Shown here one piece after another: positions 42,424 to 49,604 of a stretch of DNA of 49,604 nt (the stretch's first letter is position 1; each line of letters begins with the position of its first letter). The stretch lies in assembly GCF_028598745.1 (NCBI RefSeq), contig NZ_JAQRFK010000021.1, forward strand, positions 1 through 49,604. The letters run 5' to 3'. The notes below the pieces were generated by a model that searched no databases, had not been told where the DNA came from, and saw only the letters and a list, made by a program, of their open reading frames with translations. Made by a program: the position numbers and the translations under genes. Origin of the DNA: Xenorhabdus sp. IM139775 (GTDB taxonomy: Bacteria; Pseudomonadota; Gammaproteobacteria; Enterobacterales; Enterobacteriaceae).

Positions 42424-44328
42424 ATGAATGATAATATCGCTCGCAAAATGCGCCAGACCTATAACATCGCATACTGGGGCGGCAGCTATTACTATGTCAA
42501 TGATCTGGGTAATGTCAGTGTTTGCCCGAACCCTGATTTACCGGGAGCTCAGATTGAACTCGCCGATCTGGTGAAGAAAGTTCAGGAAGAAAAAAAACAG
42601 TTGCGTTTACCGGCCTTGTTTTGTTTTCCCCAGATTCTGCAACACCGCTTGCGTTCGATTAATGCCGCGTTTAAACGTGCACGTGAATCTTATGGGTATA
42701 AAGGGGATTACTTCCTGGTTTACCCGATTAAGGTCAATCAGCAACGTCGTGTCATTGAGACATTGGCAAATGCGGATGAACCGGTGGGATTGGAGGCCGG
42801 TTCCAAAGCGGAATTAATGGCAGTATTGGCTCATGCCGGCATGACAGGGACGGTGATTGTTTGTAATGGTTACAAAGATCGCGAATATATTCGTCTGGCC
42901 CTGATCGGTGAAAAACTGGGGCACAAAGTGTATCTGGTTATCGAGAAGATGTCTGAAATTGAGATAGTGCTGGAAGAAGCCAAGCGCCTCAATGTCATCC
43001 CACGTTTGGGCGTTCGGGCACGTCTGGCATCTCAGGGGTCTGGCAAATGGCAGGCCAGCGGTGGTGAAAAATCCAAATTTGGTTTGGCGGCGGCGCAGGT
43101 ATTGCAATTGGTCGAAATGTTGCGTTCAGCAGGTCGGTTGGATAGTTTGCAATTGCTGCATTTCCATTTAGGCTCCCAATTGTCGAATATCCGTAATGTG
43201 GCGACGGGAGTACGCGAATCCGCCCGTTTTTATGTCGAGCTGTCTAAACTGGGTGTCAAGATCCAGTGCTTTGACGTTGGTGGTGGATTGGGGGTCGATT
43301 ATGAAGGTACACGCTCCCAGTCAGAATGTTCGGTTAACTACGGCTTGAATGAATACGCGAATAACGTTATTTGGGGCATTGGTGATGCGTGTGAAGAGCA
43401 CGGCCTGCCTCACCCAACGGTGATTACCGAATCCGGCCGTGCATTGACAGCCCATCATACGGTTTTGATTTCCAACGTGATTGGCGTTGAGCGTAATGAA
43501 TTCACCGAAACAACGCCACCGATGGAAGGTGCGACCCGCCCCCTGACCAGTCTGTGGGAAACGTGGCAGGAGATGCAATCTGACGGCAACCGCCGTTCCT
43601 TGCGCGAATGGCTGCATGATAGCCAGTTTGATCTTCATGATGTTCATACCCAGTACGCCCACGGCATGTTAGACCTGTCAGAGCGTGCATGGGCAGAAGA
43701 ACTGTATTTAAATATCTGCCGTTACATTCAGCAGAATCTTGACCCAAGCAACCGTGCCCACCGCCCGATCATTGATGAATTACAGGAACGTATGGCAGAT
43801 AAATTCTACGTGAATTTCTCGTTGTTCCAATCAATGCCAGATGCGTGGGGGATTGATCAACTCTTCCCGGTCTTGCCGATTGAAGGGCTGGATAAGCCAT
43901 TGGATCGTCGTGCTGTCCTGTTGGATATCACCTGTGATTCTGATGGCACAATTGACCACTATATTGATGGCGATGGTGTGGCGACAACGATGCCAATGCC
44001 GGCCTATGATCCAGAACGTCCGCCATTGATTGGTTTCTTTATGGTTGGGGCTTATCAGGAAATTCTGGGCAATATGCACAACCTGTTTGGTGATACGGCG
44101 GCTATTGATGTTTATGTTTCAGAAAAGGGTGAAGTAACTTACCAGCAGAGTGAAGAGGGTGATTCTGTCGCCAATATGCTCCAATATGTCAAATTGGAAC
44201 CGCAAGTACTTTTGACCCGCTTCCGTGATCAAGTGAAATCGACCGATCTGGATGAAAATTTGCAGGAACAATTCCTGCAAGAGTTTGAAAGTGGCCTGTA
44301 TGGTTACACTTATTTGGAAGATGAGTAA
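42424..44328 (+). CDS. speA: Biosynthetic arginine decarboxylase
   Basis: PLP enzyme converting arginine to agmatine, the first step of the arginine route to putrescine. The 634-residue protein lacks the short N-terminal leader of E. coli SpeA (658). The PLP lysine is K103 in VYPIKVNQ, with HFHLGSQ and the glycine-rich [14 protein letters not shown] binding the phosphate, and the catalytic Cys region [11 protein letters not shown] start at 42424, with AAGGAG seven bases upstream; in-frame starts at 42376 and 42409 would give longer N-termini. speB follows after 212 bases. Confidence 0.97.
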   Translation: MNDNIARKMRQTYNIAYWGGSYYYVNDLGNVSVCPNPDLPGAQIELADLVKKVQEEKKQLRLPALFCFPQILQHRLRSINAAFKRARESYGYKGDYFLVYPIKVNQQRRVIETLANADEPVGLEAGSKAELMAVLAHAGMTGTVIVCNGYKDREYIRLALIGEKLGHKVYLVIEKMSEIEIVLEEAKRLNVIPRLGVRARLASQGSGKWQASGGEKSKFGLAAAQVLQLVEMLRSAGRLDSLQLLHFHLGSQLSNIRNVATGVRESARFYVELSKLGVKIQCFDVGGGLGVDYEGTRSQSECSVNYGLNEYANNVIWGIGDACEEHGLPHPTVITESGRALTAHHTVLISNVIGVERNEFTETTPPMEGATRPLTSLWETWQEMQSDGNRRSLREWLHDSQFDLHDVHTQYAHGMLDLSERAWAEELYLNICRYIQQNLDPSNRAHRPIIDELQERMADKFYVNFSLFQSMPDAWGIDQLFPVLPIEGLDKPLDRRAVLLDITCDSDGTIDHYIDGDGVATTMPMPAYDPERPPLIGFFMVGAYQEILGNMHNLFGDTAAIDVYVSEKGEVTYQQSEEGDSVANMLQYVKLEPQVLLTRFRDQVKSTDLDENLQEQFLQEFESGLYGYTYLEDE

Positions 44329-44540
44329 CTCTGATTAGTCATTAGCCTTAAATCATAGTCATTCTTAGTCAGGTTTTTTATATAATAACGTGATGCCGGA
44401 TGACTATTTAAAATCATTTTTCTCATCAGTTAAGACCATTTCAGAAAATAAACCCTATGCTACTTGTTACCGCCAATCATTGAATATTGCCAATATGGGA
44501 TATTAGTAATAAGCCGGCATGGGACTTTTGAGGATATATC

Positions 44541-45467
44541 ATGAGTATTAGCTCCTTAGGAAACCAGATTGATAACTCTTTGGTTTCAAATGCCTTCGGT
44601 TTCCTGCGTTTTCCATTGAACTTTCAGCCTTATTCCAGTGATGCACAATGGGTGATTACCGGTGTGCCTTTTGATATGGCAACATCGGGACGCGCGGGCA
44701 GCCGCCACGGGCCGGCCGCGATCCGTCAGGTATCGACGAATCTGGCATGGGAAAGCTGCCGTTGGCCGTGGAACTTTAGCTTACGCAAGCGCCTGAATGT
44801 CGTGGATTGTGGGGATCTGGTATTTAACTTCGGTGATGCCCAGGATATGAGCGATAAGTTGCAGGCACATGCTGAAAAAGTGCTGGAGTCGGGCAAGCGT
44901 ATGCTGTCTTTCGGTGGTGATCACTTTGTCACGTTGCCACTGTTGCGTGCCCATGCGAAATATTTCGGCAAAATGGCGCTGATCCATTTTGATGCCCATA
45001 CGGATACTTATCCTAATGGCAGTCAATTTGATCATGGTACGATGTTTTATCATGCGCCAAATGAAGGGCTAATCGATCCTCATCATTCTGTGCAAATTGG
45101 TATCCGCACTGAACATGATACCGATAACGGTTTCACCGTGCTGGATGCAGGTCAGGTCAATGATCGCGGGGTGGATGATATTGTTGAGCAGATTAAGGCA
45201 GTGGTGGGTGATTTGCCGATTTACCTGACGTTCGATATTGATTGCCTTGATCCGGCATTTGCACCGGGTACAGGAACGCCAGTGATGGGGGGATTGACGT
45301 CTGATCGTGCATTGAAAATTGTGCGTGGCTTGCAGCCGCTAAATATTGTCGGCATGGATGTGGTGGAAGTGGCACCGGCTTATGACCAATCTGAAATTAC
45401 GGCGCTGGCCGCAGCAACGATTGGATTGGAGTTGCTGTATTTGCAGGCATCGAAGAAAGATCTTTAA
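44541..45467 (+). CDS. speB: Agmatinase
   Basis: Hydrolyses agmatine to putrescine and urea, completing the pathway begun by SpeA. The 308-residue protein belongs to the ureohydrolase family, with manganese ligands in SFGGDHFVT (near residue 126), [10 protein letters not shown] (near 149-158) and [18 protein letters not shown] (near 228-245). GAGG lies upstream of the ATG. The order speA-speB is that of E. coli. Confidence 0.98.
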   Translation: MSISSLGNQIDNSLVSNAFGFLRFPLNFQPYSSDAQWVITGVPFDMATSGRAGSRHGPAAIRQVSTNLAWESCRWPWNFSLRKRLNVVDCGDLVFNFGDAQDMSDKLQAHAEKVLESGKRMLSFGGDHFVTLPLLRAHAKYFGKMALIHFDAHTDTYPNGSQFDHGTMFYHAPNEGLIDPHHSVQIGIRTEHDTDNGFTVLDAGQVNDRGVDDIVEQIKAVVGDLPIYLTFDIDCLDPAFAPGTGTPVMGGLTSDRALKIVRGLQPLNIVGMDVVEVAPAYDQSEITALAAATIGLELLYLQASKKDL

Positions 45468-45477
45468 TGTATTGATT

Positions 45478-45590
45478 TATATCCTATAAACTTCAAGTTG
45501 CAGTTCGCAAGACGAAAGCAGCTTATCATCTCCCCACGTTGCGGGGAGATGATAAAGGCATCTTGCAGCACAGCGAGTATATAAGTGGTT
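45478..45590. repeat. Palindromic intergenic repeat with long hairpin
   Basis: A 13-bp perfect stem, TTATCATCTCCCC at 45523-45535 with GGGGAGATGATAA at 45543-45555, and a 7-base loop is flanked by AACTTCAAGTTGCAG on the left and CATCTTGCAGCAC on the right. No T-run follows, so it is not a standard terminator, although it lies 56 bases after speB. AACTTCAAGTT recurs inverted at 30171. The structure is like the small palindromic elements scattered in enterobacterial genomes. Confidence 0.65.
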
Positions 45591-45648
45591 TTTTAAAGGC
45601 TAATCTAACGGTGAGCCTTATATTTTCAGTGCGTTTCAGGGAGGTTTT

Positions 45649-46125
45649 TTATTCATCTGAACCCATGAAGGTTTCGACAGGCACGTTAAAAAATTGGGCA
45701 AAGCCTTTTACCTGACCAATATTCATTGAACGTTTTCCATGCAGTATCTCTGATATAACACTTTGGCTGGCAATATCCCGTAGATCAATCTGTCTGACGT
45801 TTCTTTCCTGCATAAAGTAGCTCAATGCTTCACGTGGGGTAACATTGGGGACTTGACGATTTTTAGCTTCGTATTCATAGACACGATCGGTGATAAGATC
45901 AGCGAACTTTGCCGCAGCATGCCCGGTATTTTCAGCATATGAATATAACTCGTCAATCAGTGCCATGCGGGCATTCAGATCTTCATCATTTTCTACAGGT
46001 TCAATACATGCTGAGAACAGGAGTGACAAGGGGCTGAGTTGCTCAGATATTGACTGCATCATTTGTGGTAAAATTTCGATGAGTCCATCAATCCCTTCAT
46101 AAGTAACGAGTGATGTTTTTCTCAT
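45649..46125 (-). CDS. HigA-like antitoxin with helix-turn-helix domain
   Basis: Second gene of a two-gene toxin-antitoxin unit. The 158-residue protein has an N-terminal part (1-95) without a motif I know, presumably for toxin binding and dimerisation, and a C-terminal Xre-type helix-turn-helix (about 98-154): PREALSYFMQER, then QIDLRDIASQSVISEILHGKRSMNIGQVKGFAQFF. Such antitoxins bind the toxin and repress their own promoter. It starts three bases after the toxin stop. The N-terminal extension is long compared with the usual 90-140-residue HigA. Confidence 0.85.
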   Translation of the reverse strand: MRKTSLVTYEGIDGLIEILPQMMQSISEQLSPLSLLFSACIEPVENDEDLNARMALIDELYSYAENTGHAAAKFADLITDRVYEYEAKNRQVPNVTPREALSYFMQERNVRQIDLRDIASQSVISEILHGKRSMNIGQVKGFAQFFNVPVETFMGSDE

Positions 46126-46128
46126 GAT

Positions 46129-46500
46129 TCACCTTTTTGAGCGTTTTGATTTTGTCTGCTTACGCCACCATTTATCATATTCAGTATGGGAGCAAACATC
46201 TTTAATGTAAAAAGTGCCTGATTTGGGATTAAACCATGTGATGATGCGGCATTTATTTTTATGTATATCAAATAGATAAATGTCTAAAGGCCCTTTTTTG
46301 CTTCCTACTTCTAATAATGCGCAGGGGACACGATCAACATTCCATGTAGATGTTTTAAGCCATAATTCACGGATTTGGGCATAAGATTCAAATCGTAAAG
46401 ATGCCTTATCAAAAACATCCAACCAGAGTTTTAGTCCGACTTTCCATTGGGCATGTTTTTGCATCGCTTCAGTAATGGTTTTTGCCGTGATAACCCGCAT
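46129..46500 (-). CDS. HigB-like type II toxin (mRNA interferase)
   Basis: First gene of the toxin-antitoxin unit, 123 residues, basic. It resembles the HigB family of RelE-fold ribosome-dependent mRNA endonucleases: MRVITAKTITEAMQKHAQ, a central segment YDIYLFDIHKNKCRIITWF-like beta-strands, and C-terminal FYIKDVCSHTEYDKWW, where the HTEYDKW motif is the family signature. GGGAG precedes the ATG. Toxin before antitoxin is the usual higBA order. No insertion sequence adjoins it. Confidence 0.85.
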   Translation of the reverse strand: MRVITAKTITEAMQKHAQWKVGLKLWLDVFDKASLRFESYAQIRELWLKTSTWNVDRVPCALLEVGSKKGPLDIYLFDIHKNKCRIITWFNPKSGTFYIKDVCSHTEYDKWWRKQTKSKRSKR

Positions 46501-46514
46501 ATCACTCCCTTATG

Positions 46515-46533
46515 ATATCGCAATTTGCGATAT
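46515..46533 (-). promoter_or_regulatory. Palindromic operator of the toxin-antitoxin operon
   Basis: ATATCGCAA-T-TTGCGATAT is a perfect 19-base palindrome starting 15 bases upstream of the toxin ATG, overlapping where the promoter -10 or transcript start should be. This is the expected binding site for the antitoxin helix-turn-helix. Confidence 0.8.
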
Positions 46534-46540
46534 TAGCAAT

Positions 46541-46574
46541 GTTTGAAAAAATTTAGCGTTCGCTTTTTTCAAAC
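46541..46574 (-). terminator. Hairpin after the phosphopantetheinyl transferase gene
   Basis: GTTTGAAAAA at 46541-46550 pairs with TTTTTCAAAC at 46565-46574, with an inner AGCG/CGCT helix. On the reverse strand the inner hairpin is followed by AAATTTTTT. It lies nine bases after the stop of the transferase gene. Confidence 0.65.
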
Positions 46575-46582
46575 AGAGCATA

Positions 46583-47335
46583 TCACCGCACAATATACGT
46601 CAACATCTGCTGCCGTGGCATAAAGGCAAAGTTTCCGTGAAATTGCGAACCGGCTCGATACTCATCAGAGAGTGTTTGCAGTAGTTTTATGCTTATCGCG
46701 TGATCGTGGCAGTCAATTGAGGTAATTTCAGCCGCATGGAAATCAAAGAAGCGTTTGACATGGGGATAAAGTGCCTTAAACAGACTCTCCTTGATGGAGA
46801 ACGCAAGCGTAAATACCTGCTCAAAAGGTAATGAGCATCCGGTCAGTAATTTCACTTCATTGCCGTTGATGATGCTGGATGAAACACTTTCGATGGTTTC
46901 TGATTTAATCTCTTGTTCAATATCTATGCCTATCATTCGGTATTGATGGCGAGAAGCCGCAAACGCAATCGCGCAGTTGGCTGAATGAGAAATCGATCCA
47001 CAAATGTTGGCAGGCCAGATTGGTGCACGATCTTGGGCATTGGTGACCTGAAAGTCAGGGTAACCTAACTTGTTCAAAACTTGCTGCGTACAGTAACGGG
47101 CGGCCAGATATTCCGCCCGCCGTTTATTCACCGCATTTTGTAATCGGGGCGGATTGGTAATGTCGCATTCGCCAAATAAGGTATCCCGATAGTAAGACGG
47201 GTCAAAATCAGTTTTCATGATTTGAAGACCGGAATGTTCTGGCAGTATGCCGGCTTGTCGGTCTGTGAAAAAAGGATCATTGACGGCCGTGGCTTGGGCT
47301 GGGGTAAGGGCAGAAGTAAAAATAATTTTTTTCAT
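46583..47335 (-). CDS. 4'-phosphopantetheinyl transferase, EntD/NgrA type
   Basis: Attaches the phosphopantetheine arm of coenzyme A to carrier domains of nonribosomal peptide and polyketide synthases, making them active. The 250-residue protein has the Sfp/EntD-group motifs in order: KRRAEYLAAR (71-80), GSISHS (113-118), GIDIE (136-140) with magnesium-binding acidic residues, and FSIKESLFKALYP (179-191). In E. coli entD sits in the enterobactin cluster; here there is none nearby. In Photorhabdus and Xenorhabdus a stand-alone homologue, NgrA, is needed for natural products and nematode support, and this may be it. Divergent from galE. Confidence 0.9.
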   Translation of the reverse strand: MKKIIFTSALTPAQATAVNDPFFTDRQAGILPEHSGLQIMKTDFDPSYYRDTLFGECDITNPPRLQNAVNKRRAEYLAARYCTQQVLNKLGYPDFQVTNAQDRAPIWPANICGSISHSANCAIAFAASRHQYRMIGIDIEQEIKSETIESVSSSIINGNEVKLLTGCSLPFEQVFTLAFSIKESLFKALYPHVKRFFDFHAAEITSIDCHDHAISIKLLQTLSDEYRAGSQFHGNFAFMPRQQMLTYIVR

Positions 47336-47482
47336 GATGGTTTTTATGGTTCGCCGAGTTTATCAGATAGCGGATTAAGCAAAAATAATGATTGCCTGAT
47401 TCTGCCATATTTAATTTTGGTTCACTAACGTGCTAACTCTTTTTATACTTTTCATTGTGACCATTTTTAAAAAGAGGTTAGT

Positions 47483-48502
47483 GTGGAAATATTAGTAACA
47501 GGCGGGATGGGATATATCGGCAGCCATACTTGTGTGCAAATGCTTGAAGCCGGAATGACGCCGATCATTATCGATAACCTATGCAATGCCAATCGTGAAG
47601 TGCTGGCGCGCATTGAGGCATTAACGGGTGTACAGCCCCTGTTTTATGAAGGAGATATTCGTGATGAAGCCTTCCTTGATGCGATTTTCTCCCGTCACCA
47701 AATTCAGTCAGTGATTCATTTTGCCGGTTTGAAAGCGGTCGGGGAATCTGTCGCCAAACCTATTGAATATTATGATAATAATGTCAATGGCACACTGGTG
47801 CTGGTGCGCAGTATGCGTAAAGCAGGTGTAAAAAGCCTGATCTTTAGTTCATCGGCAACGGTCTATGGTGATCCGGATGTCGTGCCGATCACGGAACAAT
47901 CTACGGTTGGTCAGACTACTAACCCTTATGGCACCAGTAAATATATGGTTGAACGCTGCTTGTCTGATCTTCATCATGCAGAAAAGGATTGGTCTGTGGT
48001 GTTGTTACGTTACTTTAACCCAGTTGGCGCTCATCCTTCGGGTACGATGGGAGAAGATCCACAGGGAATTCCCAACAATTTGCTGCCTTATATTGCGCAA
48101 GTTGCGGTCGGTCGCCGGGAAAAACTGTCTGTATATGGCAATGATTATCCGACCCCTGATGGTACTGGCGTTCGCGATTATATCCATGTGATGGATTTGG
48201 CTGACGGGCATGTTGCGGCATTGAATGCCGTGGGTAAACAGTCAGGGCTGCATATCTATAATTTGGGCACCGGAAAAGGCACCAGCGTGCTGGAAATGGT
48301 CGATGCTTTCAGCGATGCGTGTGGCAAGCCCGTTCCTTATGAAATTTGTCCTCGTCGTCCGGGGGATATTGCTGAATGTTGGTCAAGTCCGGAGAAAGCC
48401 GAGCGGGAGCTGGGGTGGAAAGCCAACCGTACTGTCGTGGACATGACCGCCGATGCCTGGCGCTGGCAATCTCAAAACCCTAATGGCTATCAGGCGAAGT
48501 AA
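47483..48502 (+). CDS. galE: UDP-glucose 4-epimerase
   Basis: Interconverts UDP-galactose and UDP-glucose for galactose use and surface polysaccharide synthesis. The 339-residue short-chain dehydrogenase-type protein has the NAD-binding GGMGYIGSHT (7-16), the active-site YGTSKYMVE with its Tyr and Lys (near 150-154), and SSSATVYGD (near 122-130). The start codon is GTG at 47483, preceded by AGAGG; no ATG lies at the conserved beginning. galT follows in the same direction. Confidence 0.98.
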   Translation: MEILVTGGMGYIGSHTCVQMLEAGMTPIIIDNLCNANREVLARIEALTGVQPLFYEGDIRDEAFLDAIFSRHQIQSVIHFAGLKAVGESVAKPIEYYDNNVNGTLVLVRSMRKAGVKSLIFSSSATVYGDPDVVPITEQSTVGQTTNPYGTSKYMVERCLSDLHHAEKDWSVVLLRYFNPVGAHPSGTMGEDPQGIPNNLLPYIAQVAVGRREKLSVYGNDYPTPDGTGVRDYIHVMDLADGHVAALNAVGKQSGLHIYNLGTGKGTSVLEMVDAFSDACGKPVPYEICPRRPGDIAECWSSPEKAERELGWKANRTVVDMTADAWRWQSQNPNGYQAK

Positions 48503-48537
48503 GAAACGCTAAAAAATCTTTGGTTTGTTGTAGCAAA

Positions 48538-48584
48538 ATCTTGTCGCAAGATCGTCAAAACCTCTCCCGTCCAGTCGGGCGGGA
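48538..48584 (+). other. Two hairpins in the galE-galT spacer
   Basis: ATCTTG-TCG-CAAGAT at 48538-48552 and TCCCGTCC-agtc-GGGCGGGA at 48565-48584 (8 bp with one G-T pair) lie in the 116-base spacer. Neither has a T-run, so they may modulate galE-galT transcript stability rather than end it. Confidence 0.5.
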
Positions 48585-48618
48585 AGTCATCACGTTGGTG
48601 GTAAGGCAAGGAGGAATG

Positions 48619-49604
48619 ATGTCGAAGATGCGATTCAATTCTGTTGATCATCCACACAGGCGATACAATCCCTTGACGGGGCAGTGGATTATCGTTTCAC
48701 CACACCGCACGGAGCGGCCGTGGCGTGGCATTATTGATGAAAAACCCCTTCCCGTTACGTTGCCGAATTACGATAAACACTGCTTTTTATGCCCGAACAA
48801 TCCCCGCGCTTCAGGAGATATCAATCCAGATTATCAGGACGTTTATCTCTTCGAAAATGATTATCCGGCTTTGCTACCGGAACACGTTGATATTATTTCT
48901 GCCGATAACCCGCTATTTAAAATTGAGCCAGTGAGTGGGATCTGCCGGGTACTCTGTTTTTCCCCTGATCACAGTAAAACCTTGCCGGAACTGCCTCTGG
49001 CGCAAATCCGTCGTGTCATTGATACATGGAATGCGCAGATTGAAGCGTTGGGCCAGCGTTATATTTGGGTGCAGGTTTTTGAGAACAAAGGGGAAATGAT
49101 GGGATGCTCCCAGCCTCATCCTCATGGGCAGATTTGGGCCAGTGATTTCCTGCCTGATGAATTAGCACGCAAAGATGAACGGCTGCGGCAATATTACCGT
49201 CAGCAGGGATCTAGCTTATTGATGGATTATGTTGAGGCTGAACGCAAATCGGGTTCCCGTACCGTCGTGGAAACCGACGATTGGCTTGCGGTTGTCCCTT
49301 ATTGGGCTGCGTGGCCGTTTGAAACGATGCTATTGCCAAAAAGTCATATTCGTCGCATGAGTGAGTTGACGCAAGCACAACGTGATGATCTGGCGGTGGC
49401 GATTAAAAAATTGACCAGCCGCTATGACAATCTGTTTCAGTGTGCATTTCCCTATTCAATGGGCTGGCACTTTGCACCTTTCTTCAAGCCGCAACGCGAT
49501 ACCCATTCCGCTCCCCAAAAACACGATATTGATCATTGGCAATTACATGCCCTGTTTTACCCGCCGTTATTGCGTTCATCCAGCGTCCGTAAGTTTATGG
49601 TGGG
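48619..49604 (+). CDS. galT: Galactose-1-phosphate uridylyltransferase, 3' end outside window
   Basis: Leloir-pathway enzyme exchanging UMP between UDP-glucose and galactose-1-phosphate. The reading frame is open to the window end, 328 codons. It shows HPHRRYNPLTGQWIIVSPHR, the zinc Cys pair in CFLCPNN, SPDHSKTLPEL, and the active-site PHPHGQIW with its nucleophilic His. AAGGAGG lies just upstream; of ATG codons at 48616, 48619 and 48628 I chose 48619 on spacing. Near the end, the sequence reads WQLHALFYPP where E. coli has WQLHAHFYPP, so a His that binds the structural iron in E. coli (His298) is Leu. A short polar insertion (KPQRDTHSAPQKHD) precedes it. Confidence 0.96.
   Translation, partial: MSKMRFNSVDHPHRRYNPLTGQWIIVSPHRTERPWRGIIDEKPLPVTLPNYDKHCFLCPNNPRASGDINPDYQDVYLFENDYPALLPEHVDIISADNPLFKIEPVSGICRVLCFSPDHSKTLPELPLAQIRRVIDTWNAQIEALGQRYIWVQVFENKGEMMGCSQPHPHGQIWASDFLPDELARKDERLRQYYRQQGSSLLMDYVEAERKSGSRTVVETDDWLAVVPYWAAWPFETMLLPKSHIRRMSELTQAQRDDLAVAIKKLTSRYDNLFQCAFPYSMGWHFAPFFKPQRDTHSAPQKHDIDHWQLHALFYPPLLRSSSVRKFMV

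Overview
The window reads as chromosomal backbone of an enteric gammaproteobacterium. Gene content, order and protein similarity resemble Escherichia and especially the Morganellaceae. The moderate G+C, the AT-rich accessory inserts, an EntD/NgrA-type phosphopantetheinyl transferase and remnants of short dispersed palindromic repeats suggest Xenorhabdus or Photorhabdus. That genus-level guess is inference; no rRNA gene is present to confirm it.

Layout. (1) 0.3-13 kb: a small Nlp/Ner-type regulator, hpt, can (reverse), the ABC exporter pair yadGH, then a reverse-strand block of panC, panB, folK, pcnB, gluQ, dksA and sfsA, followed by forward hrpB and mrcB. This matches the E. coli 3-minute region, except that panD is not beside panC and panB. 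pcnB almost certainly starts at a conserved ATT codon. (2) 15.6-17.5 kb: an AT-rich insert between mrcB and hemL carrying two tandem paralogous genes of unknown function. Each has its own nearly identical -10 element and ribosome binding site, and both share the ending LFNILCCGV. This is the least explained locus in the window. (3) 17.5-24.1 kb: hemL (reverse), erpA, a BenE/YdcO-type transporter, btuF and mtnN (reverse), dgt. (4) 24.1-34.2 kb: barA (reverse, lacking the degenerate receiver domain of E. coli BarA), rlmD, relA, mazG, pyrG and eno, equivalent to E. coli minute 62-63 but joined directly to dgt. (5) 34.3-40.7 kb: an accessory metabolic stretch with a DASS-type dicarboxylate symporter, an aldehyde dehydrogenase with an altered cofactor-site residue, DctA, a TauE/SafE-type permease without a normal start codon, and a small lipoprotein. 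(6) 40.8-45.5 kb: metK (reverse), speA and speB. (7) 45.5-49.6 kb: a palindromic repeat, a HigBA-like toxin-antitoxin pair with a perfect palindromic operator, an EntD/NgrA-like phosphopantetheinyl transferase, galE, and galT cut by the window end.

How the genes fit together. panB and panC make pantothenate, the precursor of the phosphopantetheine arm that the transferase at 46.6-47.3 kb loads onto carrier proteins. metK, speA, speB and mtnN link S-adenosylmethionine and polyamine metabolism: MetK makes AdoMet, SpeA and SpeB make putrescine from arginine, and MtnN clears methylthioadenosine from spermidine synthesis. relA, dksA, mazG and gluQ are stress or translation-linked. The two C4-dicarboxylate transporters and the aldehyde dehydrogenase suggest use of organic acids. 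No tRNA, rRNA, CRISPR array, intact insertion sequence or prophage was seen.
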